From: an uncultured Opitutia bacterium
GTDB lineage: Bacteria; Verrucomicrobiota; Verrucomicrobiae; Opitutales; MB11C04
Assembly (NCBI GenBank): GCA_913048545.1
Contig: CAJWWH010000033.1
Location: 1 to 14,860 of the forward strand
DNA length: 14,860 bases
Direction: 5' to 3'
This document shows positions 6,015-13,515 of the stretch, piece by piece (the first letter of the stretch is position 1; each line of letters opens with the position of its first letter). The notes under the pieces were generated by a model. The model ran no database searches and was not told where the DNA came from. It saw nothing but the letters and a program-made list of their open reading frames with translations. Both the position numbers and the translations under genes were made by a program.

Positions 6015-7334
6015 ATGAAAAATAATACCGAAGAAAACTTCGACTCCATTGAATCGGATGCGTTGCAAGGCGTGTTCCGGGAGTACCGTGATGAGATAAA
6101 AAAAGCGTTAATCGATCAGTCTTACACTCAACCAACTCCCATTCAGGAAAAATGCATGCGTCCAATATCAGAAGGCAAAGACCTGATTGGGATTGCCCAG
6201 ACGGGCACGGGGAAAACCGCCGCATTTTCGCTTCCACTGTTGGAAAGGATGATGGCCAATGACCGCCACTTCAAAACACGAAACCCCAAGGTTTTAATCC
6301 TTGCCCCCACTCGGGAATTAGCCTCTCAAATTGCGGAAAGTATTGAGAAATACGGGAAAAATTTACCGTTCCGACACACGGTAATCTTTGGGGGAGTGGG
6401 GCAGAAACCACAGGTCAACGCTCTACGTCGAGGAGTGAACATACTGGTGGCCACTCCAGGCAGACTAATTGATCTGATGGAACAAGGTTATGTCCATCTC
6501 GAGGAGATTTCTTGTTTCATACTCGATGAAGTTGACCGGATGCTAGATATGGGCTTTATCCATGCGATTCGAAAAATCCTTCAAGTGGTACCCAAAGACC
6601 GGCAAACTCTCTTTTTCTCCGCAACCATGCCCCCCTCCATGGAAAAGCTTGCTCTTTCAATGGTCCGGGAAAATCCGGTCCGGGTTTCAATTGCCCCCAA
6701 AGAACCTGCGGTCGATCGTATAAAGCAAAGTCTTTTTCGCGTGCCCAAGCAAAGCAAAATCAATTTACTGTTAAAACTTTTCGAAAACCCGGAATTGGAT
6801 AAGGTGGTCGTCTTCACTCAAATGAAACATATGGCGAACCGGGTGGCCAAAAAACTGCAGGGACAGGGCTTATCCTGTGCCGCTATTCACGGTAATAAGA
6901 GCCAGTCCGCCCGTACCAAAGCACTTCAGGATTTCAAGAACGGATCGTCCCGTGCATTGATCGCGACCGATGTGGCTGCCCGTGGCCTGGATATAAACAA
7001 TGTGACCCATGTGATTAACTTTGACTTACCCGTGGAAGCGGAAACTTATGTTCATCGCATTGGTCGGACTGCACGAGCGGGTGCAGAAGGTGAGGCATAT
7101 TCCTTCTGCGGAAAAGAAGAAGCGGATCAACTGAAGAGTATTGAAAAACTTCTCCGTAAACCAATCCCGGAAAAAGAAACTCCTGAACTCCCCAAAGTTG
7201 AAAAGAATAATCAACCCAGTGATTTTTCGAATAAAAGCAGACCACCCCGCCGAAGATTTTCAAGAAAACCGGACTCGAGTAATTCATCCTCCTCCAAAAG
7301 CAGACCGAGGAATCGTTCCAGAAACCGGCATTAA
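6015..7334 (+). CDS. ATP-dependent RNA helicase, DEAD-box family (RhlE-like)
   Basis: This 439-residue protein is predicted to unwind RNA duplexes in ribosome assembly, mRNA decay or cold adaptation. Motifs in order are Q motif PTPIQ (40-44), motif I AQTGTGKT with Lys67, Ia PTRELASQ (98-105), Ib TPGR (147-150), II DEVD (171-174), III SAT (202-204), IV VVFTQMK (265-271), V ATDVAARGLD (317-326) and VI HRIGRTARAG (347-356). Motif II reads DEVD rather than DEAD; the Walker B Asp-Glu pair and final Asp are kept, so activity is expected. The tail from about 380 is basic and rich in Arg, Ser and Pro, ending in RPRNRSRNRH, and probably binds RNA non-specifically. It stands alone, with a long upstream region and a terminator-like hairpin behind it. 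RhlE assignment is by overall pattern, so I give no symbol. Confidence 0.93.
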   Translation: MKNNTEENFDSIESDALQGVFREYRDEIKKALIDQSYTQPTPIQEKCMRPISEGKDLIGIAQTGTGKTAAFSLPLLERMMANDRHFKTRNPKVLILAPTRELASQIAESIEKYGKNLPFRHTVIFGGVGQKPQVNALRRGVNILVATPGRLIDLMEQGYVHLEEISCFILDEVDRMLDMGFIHAIRKILQVVPKDRQTLFFSATMPPSMEKLALSMVRENPVRVSIAPKEPAVDRIKQSLFRVPKQSKINLLLKLFENPELDKVVVFTQMKHMANRVAKKLQGQGLSCAAIHGNKSQSARTKALQDFKNGSSRALIATDVAARGLDINNVTHVINFDLPVEAETYVHRIGRTARAGAEGEAYSFCGKEEADQLKSIEKLLRKPIPEKETPELPKVEKNNQPSDFSNKSRPPRRRFSRKPDSSNSSSSKSRPRNRSRNRH

Positions 7335-7340
7335 TAGGCT

Positions 7341-7361
7341 CCCCGTACGGGCGATTTTTTT
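7341..7361 (+). terminator. Probable intrinsic terminator after the helicase gene
   Basis: CCCGTACGGG at 7342-7351 is a perfect GC-rich palindrome followed, after CGA, by seven T residues at 7355-7361. The usable stem is short because the centre must form the loop, but its position just after the helicase stop codon supports the call. Confidence 0.5.
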
Positions 7362-7502
7362 ATCCGGAGATAGTGAAGCATAGAATCAATTTTCTTGATT
7401 AGTAAATGAAGAATATTTTTTCTCAAACTAACCAATTGATGTTTATTTATTCCTGCTGATTAAGTAGAAATAGTGCTTTCTCGCTAGTTTAAATCTTTGT
7501 TT

Positions 7503-8414
7503 ATGAGCTCGACCTGTAAATCGATAGTCAACAGTAAATTCTTTCAAAGACTTATCGTTGTCACCATTCTACTTGCCGGAATTGTCGTCGGGATGCAGAC
7601 CTACAAAGGATTTGCGATCGAAAACGCGTTCATCCTCGACATGTTGGATACGATAATCCTCGGAATTTTTGCGATTGAAGCCGTCATCAAAATTCTCGCG
7701 GAAGGGAATCGTCCTCAAAATTATTTCAAGAATCCATGGAATGTCTTTGATTTTGTTATTGTCGCGGCCTGCTTACTCGAACCCATTATTCATCTGGGTG
7801 CCGGGTTCCTGCCCGTTTTGCGCCTGGCCCGTATTCTGCGGGTGCTTCGCTTGGTATCGGCAATCCCCAAGCTCCAGCTTCTTGTCAGTTGCCTACTAAG
7901 AAGCCTGCCCTCCATGTTCTATGTCAGTATCCTGCTTTTCATTCTTTTTTATATCTATGGAACCATGGCGGTTTTTCTGTACTCGGAAAATGACCCCATT
8001 CATTTCCGAAATTTGCAGACTTCCATTCTATCTCTTTTCCGTGTGGTCACCCTCGAGGACTGGACTGATGTAATGTATATCAATATGTATGGCTCGGAAA
8101 ATTACGGTTACAGCTCAAAGGACTTAGCCAAATGGGCCCCGGTTTCTTCTGCCTCACCGCTTGGAGCGGCGTTCTTTTTTGTAAGCTTTGTCCTGATCGG
8201 AACCATGATCGTGCTCAATCTGGTGATCGGAGTTATCATGAACAGTATGGACGAATCGAATGCAGATATGAAAATTAAACAGGAATTAATACGCAGGAAG
8301 ACTCGCCCTGAACCTTTACGGGATGGAATATATGATTTGCAGTTACAAATGAAAAAAATTACCGGGGAAATGGATGTAATTAAGAAGTTACTTGAAGAGA
8401 AGAAATTCAAGTAG
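7503..8414 (+). CDS. Single-repeat voltage-gated cation channel with a calcium-type selectivity filter
   Basis: This inner-membrane channel of 303 residues forms one six-helix repeat, so it should assemble as a tetramer like the bacterial NaChBac/NavAb channels. Segments by hydrophobicity: S1 16-37, S2 46-66 (with Glu59), S3 80-96 (Asp83), S4 103-122 with Arg107, 110, 113 and 116 at every third place, S5 134-160, pore helix and filter 172-190, S6 222-248. The filter reads TLEDWTD (183-189). NavAb has TLESWSM and the engineered calcium-selective CavAb has TLDDWSD, so the acidic residues at positions 4 and 7 of the motif resemble the calcium form. A long loop (about 30 residues) separates the filter from S6. 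Residues 272-300 form a charged, probably coiled-coil tail. The ATG at 7503 is preferred to a TTG two codons earlier. No auxiliary gene is adjacent. Confidence 0.9.
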   Translation: MSSTCKSIVNSKFFQRLIVVTILLAGIVVGMQTYKGFAIENAFILDMLDTIILGIFAIEAVIKILAEGNRPQNYFKNPWNVFDFVIVAACLLEPIIHLGAGFLPVLRLARILRVLRLVSAIPKLQLLVSCLLRSLPSMFYVSILLFILFYIYGTMAVFLYSENDPIHFRNLQTSILSLFRVVTLEDWTDVMYINMYGSENYGYSSKDLAKWAPVSSASPLGAAFFFVSFVLIGTMIVLNLVIGVIMNSMDESNADMKIKQELIRRKTRPEPLRDGIYDLQLQMKKITGEMDVIKKLLEEKKFK

Positions 8415-8501
8415 CACCATTTCCACTAAAAAATGATTCATTCTCTTGAGTGTTGTTTTATTTTTTAAGTAAAAACCACTCTCCATTCTAATCAGGGATC
8501 C

Positions 8502-8533
8502 ATTTGGCTTTGCTTTTGCCAAATCATTATAAA
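8502..8533 (+). promoter_or_regulatory. Predicted leuS promoter with an inverted repeat over the -35 and spacer
   Basis: TTGGCT (8504-8509), 18 bases of spacing and TATAAA (8528-8533) make a plausible promoter with a short leader of about 25 bases to the leuS ATG. ATTTGGC (8502-8508) and GCCAAAT (8518-8524) form a perfect 7-bp inverted repeat across the -35 box and spacer, which is a good place for a repressor. The leader is too short for a T-box, and no T-box sequence is present. Confidence 0.45.
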
Positions 8534-8564
8534 GTCTTCATCATGAATTTTTACAAAAATAAAA

Positions 8565-11138
8565 ATGGCAGACGAAGAAAAACAATACGACTTTCTCGCG
8601 ATCGAGAAAAAATGGCAAAAGTTTTGGGAAGAGGAAAAAACCTTCCGTGCTGAAGATGATTCTATAAAACCCAAGTTTTATGCGTTGGATATGTTCCCCT
8701 ACCCCTCAGGTGCGGGTTTGCATATTGGTCATCCGGAAGGTTATGTCGCGTCTGATATTCTTGCCCGGTATAAAAAAGCCTGCGGATTCAATGTATTACA
8801 CCCCATGGGATGGGACGCATTCGGACTACCGGCGGAACAATATGCAATTAAAACTGGTACCCACCCCTCGGTCACCACTGAGGCAAATGTGAATAATTTC
8901 AGGCGGCAGATAAAAAGTATCGGCTTTGCCATTGATTGGGATCGCGAAATCAACACCACCGATCCGAACTACTATCAATGGACCCAATGGATTTTCCTTA
9001 AACTCTTTCAGCGCGGGCTTGCTTATGTTGCTGAAAAACCAGTCTGGTGGTGCCCCAATTTACTGGCCGTGCTCGCCAACGAAGAGGTGGTGGACGGAAA
9101 ATCAGAAGTCGGGGGACATCCGGTGGAGAGAAGGAACCTGAGACAAGTCGTTCTTCGAATTACCGCCTATGCGGAAAAGCTAATTGCCGGTCTTGATGAT
9201 CTCGACTGGCCCAGTTCAACCAAGAGGCAACAAAAAGCCTGGATTGGCCGGTCTGAAGGAGCTGAAGTTCAATTTTCAATCGAGGGAATGGACGAGAAAC
9301 TGGAGGTCTACACCACCCGACCCGACACTCTTTTCGGAGCCACTTACATGGTGGTTGCTCCCGAACACCCGCTTCTTGAAAAACTGGTAATTCCTGAAAA
9401 CGAGGAGAAGGTAAAAACTTATGTTGAGTTAGCCGCGAAGAAGAGTGACCTCGACCGAACGGATCTGGCCAAGGATAAATCGGGTGTGTTCACGGGGAGT
9501 TATTGCCTCAACCCCGTAAGTGGCGAGAAAGTTCCTGTCTGGGTCGCAGATTATGTTTTGATCACTTACGGGACGGGTGCAATCATGGCTGTCCCGGGAC
9601 ACGATGAAAGAGACTTTGAATTTGCGGAGAAATACGACATCCCAATCAAACGGGTAATTGCACACCAAGATGGCGATGAAGAAAAATCAAAGCTACCCTA
9701 TTCCGGACAAGGAATAATGGTTAATTCCGCTGAGTACGACGGGATGAATGCAGATGCATGCAAAGCCAAAATTATTGCCGATCTCGAATCAAAAGAAATT
9801 GGGAAAGGGGCGGTGAATTACAAACTGCGTGATTGGATTTTTTCGCGCCAGCGCTACTGGGGTGAACCCATCCCCTTAGTTTGGGTATCACCTGAGGATT
9901 TTGAAAAGGCCAAGGCCACTGAAGGGATTATTCGCGATCTCTTACCCGATGAACCCGTGACTTCAGATAAGGATGGTGCAACTTTATATGCTCTGCCCAT
10001 TCCGTCCACAGAACTACCCTTAGAACTACCCGAGGTTGAAAAATATCAACCATCGGGAACCGGGGAGAGTCCATTGGCCACCATTCCGGAGTGGCTTAAT
10101 ATTTGGTACGACCTCGCAACGGGTCTTTCGGTCTCCCAAAACGAATCGAGACCGGAGGGAGAAAATTGGGTGCCTGCGACCCGCGAGACCAACACCATGC
10201 CTCAATGGGCCGGTTCCTGTTGGTATCACCTTCGCTACCTTGATCCGAAAAACTCGGACAGTCTGGTTGATTCGGAAAAAGAAGCGTATTGGGGAGGTCC
10301 CGACTTTTACATTGGGGGAGCAGAGCATGCAGTCCTCCATTTACTCTACGCCCGCTTCTGGCATCGTTTCCTTCATGACGAAGGCGTGCTCGCCCTCCCC
10401 GAACCCTACGGAAAACTCTTCCACCAGGGCTTGATACTAGGTGAAGACGGAAACAAAATGTCCAAAAGCGTGGGCAACGTAGTCAGTCCGGACATCGTGA
10501 TCGACGCCTACGGAGCTGACTCACTCAGACTTTTCGAGATGTTCCTCGGGCCCTTGGAGGCGGTCAAACCTTGGAGCGAGAAAGGAATCGAAGGCGTCCA
10601 TAGGTTCCTGCGCAAGGTCAACCGGGAATGCCTACGCAAGGACAAGCACCTTTCAGGTGAGGAAACGGACAAGGAAACCCTGCGCCTTCTTCATGAAACG
10701 ATTCTAAAGGTAACGGAAGCAGTCGAGGATTTACGCTTTAACGTGGGAATCTCACAGATGATGATTTTCGCCAACCACATGCAAAAAGTTGAAAACTACT
10801 CGGTCGAAAGCGCCAAGACCCTCCTGCAGTTGCTGGCTCCTTTTGCACCGCACTTGGCCGAGGAACTTTGGGAAAAGCTCGGAGGCTCCCCATCCATTGC
10901 CAATCAACCCTGGCCCAAGGCAAGGGAAGAACTCCTCGTGGCCGAGGAAATTACCATTGTTTTTCAGGTGAACGGAAAGCTGCGCGGGCAAGCGCAGTTT
11001 CCACAAGAGGTTGACAAGCAAACGGTCATCACTGCAGCCAAAGCGGATAAAAAAGTACAATCTTTTCTAGAGGGAAAGGAAATCGTGAAAGAGATTTACG
11101 TCCCAGGCAAACTCGTCAATTTGGCGATCAAGGGATAA
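8565..11138 (+). CDS. leuS: Leucyl-tRNA synthetase
   Basis: This enzyme charges tRNA-Leu with leucine using ATP, in the cytosol. At 857 residues it has normal length. The class I signature HIGH is at 53-56 and KMSKS at 631-635. The CP1 editing domain lies about 225-425, with TTRPDTLFG (250-258) and GTGAIMAVPGHDERD, whose Asp347 matches the conserved editing aspartate. NTMPQWAGSCWYHLRYLDP (543-561) is a family signature. Two departures stand out. The first zinc knuckle keeps only Cys163 (WWCP), and the later cysteines are Leu, Ser or Gly. Only about seven residues separate the KLFHQG segment from KMSKS, so the leucine-specific insertion usual in bacterial enzymes is absent. The ATG at 8565 follows an A-rich run without a Shine-Dalgarno sequence. 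It is probably cotranscribed with lpxI, which starts 12 bases downstream. Confidence 0.97.
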   Translation: MADEEKQYDFLAIEKKWQKFWEEEKTFRAEDDSIKPKFYALDMFPYPSGAGLHIGHPEGYVASDILARYKKACGFNVLHPMGWDAFGLPAEQYAIKTGTHPSVTTEANVNNFRRQIKSIGFAIDWDREINTTDPNYYQWTQWIFLKLFQRGLAYVAEKPVWWCPNLLAVLANEEVVDGKSEVGGHPVERRNLRQVVLRITAYAEKLIAGLDDLDWPSSTKRQQKAWIGRSEGAEVQFSIEGMDEKLEVYTTRPDTLFGATYMVVAPEHPLLEKLVIPENEEKVKTYVELAAKKSDLDRTDLAKDKSGVFTGSYCLNPVSGEKVPVWVADYVLITYGTGAIMAVPGHDERDFEFAEKYDIPIKRVIAHQDGDEEKSKLPYSGQGIMVNSAEYDGMNADACKAKIIADLESKEIGKGAVNYKLRDWIFSRQRYWGEPIPLVWVSPEDFEKAKATEGIIRDLLPDEPVTSDKDGATLYALPIPSTELPLELPEVEKYQPSGTGESPLATIPEWLNIWYDLATGLSVSQNESRPEGENWVPATRETNTMPQWAGSCWYHLRYLDPKNSDSLVDSEKEAYWGGPDFYIGGAEHAVLHLLYARFWHRFLHDEGVLALPEPYGKLFHQGLILGEDGNKMSKSVGNVVSPDIVIDAYGADSLRLFEMFLGPLEAVKPWSEKGIEGVHRFLRKVNRECLRKDKHLSGEETDKETLRLLHETILKVTEAVEDLRFNVGISQMMIFANHMQKVENYSVESAKTLLQLLAPFAPHLAEELWEKLGGSPSIANQPWPKAREELLVAEEITIVFQVNGKLRGQAQFPQEVDKQTVITAAKADKKVQSFLEGKEIVKEIYVPGKLVNLAIKG

Positions 11139-11150
11139 CCTGAAAGATCA

Positions 11151-11987
11151 ATGTCCCGATTTTTACCGGAAAATTTCGACGAGGGAAAACCGCTCGCCTT
11201 GATTGCCGGACAGGGACAGTACCCCATACTTCTTGCCCAAAGAGCTCGTGCAGCTGGCATTCAGTTGCGGTTGATCGAACTCGGAGACGAAACGTCACCC
11301 GATCTCGTTGCTGAGTTCACTCCCGAGAAACGAAGGGCTGTAAAAGTCGGGAAAGTTGGAAAGCTACTCAAGGAATTGAAAGGCTTTGATGCAGGCTATG
11401 CAGTCATGGCCGGGCAAGTGACTCCGGGTAAACTTTTTCGCGGTTTGCAGCCAGACCTCAAGGCCATTCGTATGCTCGCCGGACTGGACAAAAAAAATGC
11501 CGAGACTATTTTCGGCGCCATAGGAAACGAGATTGAAAATCATGGCGTTCATCTTCTCGACGCACGCAGCTTCATGGACGAGGACCTCGCGGACCAAGGT
11601 ATTATGGTCAAGGGAAAGCAAAAGATCGAAGATCAACACCTCCGTCACGGGATCGAGATCGCACGCGAAAACGCCCAATTGGACGTGGGGCAGGGCGTGG
11701 TAGTAAGCGAAGGAACAGTTCTCGCAATAGAGGCATTCGAGGGAACCAACCTCATGCTTGAGCGGGCAGGTTCGTTCGGAGCAAAAAATTGCTTGTTCGT
11801 AAAGCTAGGCAAACCCGGCCAAGATACCCGATTTGACGTACCGGTCTTCGGATTGAAGACCTTGGAGGCAATGTCAAAGGCAGGCATTGGCAACGTAGCC
11901 TTACAGAAAGGATCAGTTCTTCTGCTGAATAAACCAAAGCTTTTGATCGAGGCGAAAAAACTCAGGATCGGGATCAGAGGCTTTTAA
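11151..11987 (+). CDS. lpxI: UDP-2,3-diacylglucosamine pyrophosphatase, LpxI type
   Basis: LpxI cleaves UDP-2,3-diacylglucosamine to 2,3-diacylglucosamine 1-phosphate and UMP, the fourth step of lipid A synthesis, at the inner face of the membrane. It replaces LpxH in many Gram-negative lineages. The 278 residues match the family: an N-terminal LALIAGQGQYP (15-25), VKVGKVGKLL (64-73), VMAGQVTPGK (85-94), then the C-terminal catalytic domain with DVGQGVVVSEGTVLAIEAFEGT (178-199) and KPGQDTRFDVPVFG (221-234). The conserved Asp and Gln of the last motif are in place. It sits 12 bases after leuS, so the two likely form an operon; a weak GAAAG lies 9 bases before the ATG. Its stop codon overlaps that of the convergent enolase-family gene. 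No other lpx gene is in the window. Confidence 0.92.
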   Translation: MSRFLPENFDEGKPLALIAGQGQYPILLAQRARAAGIQLRLIELGDETSPDLVAEFTPEKRRAVKVGKVGKLLKELKGFDAGYAVMAGQVTPGKLFRGLQPDLKAIRMLAGLDKKNAETIFGAIGNEIENHGVHLLDARSFMDEDLADQGIMVKGKQKIEDQHLRHGIEIARENAQLDVGQGVVVSEGTVLAIEAFEGTNLMLERAGSFGAKNCLFVKLGKPGQDTRFDVPVFGLKTLEAMSKAGIGNVALQKGSVLLLNKPKLLIEAKKLRIGIRGF

Positions 11988-13222
11988 TTTCCATCCTTAG
12001 CCCATGGCAGGGCATGGTCTCCGCTAAGAGCCAATTTGCTTGGAGGCGATTCGAGTTCGAAGATGCTCCATGGTCCCGGAAGATAGGGATACCTATCGAA
12101 GACCGCCTCTTCAATTGAAACCCCCAAGCCGGGACCTTCAGGCAAAGGTAGCTCACCTTTTTCGGGAATCGGAGCATCCGGAACAAGTTCGTCCGAAAGG
12201 GGAAACGGATACATGACGCGCGAATCACGGTGAGCATACTGCGGGTATTCAAGCCACCTAGCTGTTTCACGTGGGAAACAGGATCCGATCAAACCATCTA
12301 CAACCGTCTCCAAAGCGGTACCCCAATTATGAAAGGCAAAACTCACCTGGTGATCTTGGCATAACTTGAGAATCTCCGAGACCCCGCTGAAACCACCATG
12401 GTGAGAAACATCTGCCTGAGCAATATCTACTGACCCACTCTCAATCAAATTCCTGAACCCCCGAAGATCATGCTCATGCTCCCCCGCCGCAATCGGAACG
12501 ATTTTCTTTTCCCTTAGTTTGGAGTAAACCGAACGATCATCCAGAGGAAGAGGTTCCTCCAACCAAGTTATTCCGAATGGAGCGATATCGCGGGCAAGAC
12601 TCTCAATTGTTGATGCGTCATAAGACTTGTCTCCCATCCTCCACCAACCATGAGCATCGAGACAAAGTCCAACCTCGGGACCAACAGCCTGCCTCATAAG
12701 CTCGACCGTACGGAGGTCTTCAGACGGGCCAAGGGCAGGCCTATACTTATACGCCGAAAAACCAAGCTCGCAGACAGCAGCGGCTTCTTCAGCGTAAGAC
12801 TCTGCGGTTTGGTACATTCCCGCACTCCCGTAGCAGCAAACTGCCTCCTGCTTCCGTCCTCCGAAAAATTCGGTTACCGAAACCCCCTCCATCTTGCCCC
12901 AAAGATCATAAAGGGCAACTTCCACCGCACCGATCTCCGCGAATGCCTTGGTACCAAATTTCGAATTAGCCAAAGAAACGAAGGTCGAAGGGTCACGAAA
13001 TTCGCCAGCAATCAATAAAGGAGCGATATCTTCACGAATGACTTTTGCAGATTCCTCGGATGCGGGAGCTGGCGCATAACCTACAATGCCGCCTTTTGCC
13101 CTGATGCAAACAACCATGGCATCACGCTTGAATATGGTGCGCCTGCCTCCGTAAAACTCATAGCAGACTGGACGTGTGAGAGGACAGGAAAGCAAATGGG
13201 GCTCAACCGCATGAATGACCAT
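11984..13222 (-). CDS. Enolase-superfamily enzyme, mandelate racemase/muconate lactonizing group
   Basis: This 412-residue enzyme is predicted to abstract a proton next to a carboxylate, as sugar-acid dehydratases, racemases and lactonizing enzymes do. The capping domain spans about 1-125. The barrel carries Lys159 in YKYR (the usual K-x-K, here K-x-R), metal ligands Asp189 (LDAHGWW), Glu222 (WLEEP) and Glu248 (AAGEHEHD), Asp271 in the place of the Asp of the His-Asp dyad, and His298 (FHNWG) as the general base. His298 with Asp271 puts it in the mandelate racemase subgroup. The C-terminal tail from about 370 is longer than I expect, and its last residues overlap lpxI on the other strand by four bases. 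An acid-sugar dehydratase is the most likely role, but the substrate cannot be read from the sequence. No sugar transporter or regulator gene is adjacent. Start ATG at 13222, no Shine-Dalgarno sequence. Confidence 0.88.
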   Translation of the reverse strand: MVIHAVEPHLLSCPLTRPVCYEFYGGRRTIFKRDAMVVCIRAKGGIVGYAPAPASEESAKVIREDIAPLLIAGEFRDPSTFVSLANSKFGTKAFAEIGAVEVALYDLWGKMEGVSVTEFFGGRKQEAVCCYGSAGMYQTAESYAEEAAAVCELGFSAYKYRPALGPSEDLRTVELMRQAVGPEVGLCLDAHGWWRMGDKSYDASTIESLARDIAPFGITWLEEPLPLDDRSVYSKLREKKIVPIAAGEHEHDLRGFRNLIESGSVDIAQADVSHHGGFSGVSEILKLCQDHQVSFAFHNWGTALETVVDGLIGSCFPRETARWLEYPQYAHRDSRVMYPFPLSDELVPDAPIPEKGELPLPEGPGLGVSIEEAVFDRYPYLPGPWSIFELESPPSKLALSGDHALPWAKDGN

Positions 13223-13515
13223 ATTTAAAAATGAACTGGATTAAGCGATTCGGGGAAAAATGTAAGCGACTTCTGCCTTCGCCGTGCATCGGACTCTCCG
13301 GTTCTATGACCTTTGAAGGCCAGGTGGGTACCCTCGCGACGCTCTTAGTCTTCCGATTTACGGCTTGACTGCAAACGCCTGTCGATGGGTTCCCTTAATG
13401 ATTGGAGTAAGGAAAAGAACCAAAGTAACTTCTCGAACGATGCAGAAGTCTGACATTAATCTAGTCGCTGAACCTCTCGCGGTCAAGTTGCACTTACTAG
13501 ATAGAGAGAAAACGT
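13223..13515. other. Intergenic stretch of unclear content between two minus-strand genes
   Basis: These 293 bases carry no gene I can defend. A 45-codon plus-strand frame starting at ATG 13231 and ending at 13368 has no recognisable family, and a second short frame from a TTG at 13365 runs into the end of the next gene. CCTTTGAAGG (13310-13319) and nearby bases can form a hairpin. The left half is more GC-rich than most intergenic DNA here and could be a leader of the enolase-family gene or a repeat remnant. Confidence 0.5.

Noticed and set aside
8415..8564. T-box or leucine leader peptide before leuS
   Set aside because: The likely leader is only about 25 bases, with no T-box core sequence and no run of leucine codons.
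13262..13302. Minus-strand GGAGAG followed by GCGAAGG, faintly like a glycine riboswitch core
   Set aside because: Spacing and surrounding stems do not fit, and the second conserved block (CTCTCAGG with the A-rich bulge) is missing. The downstream gene is an enolase-family enzyme, not glycine cleavage.
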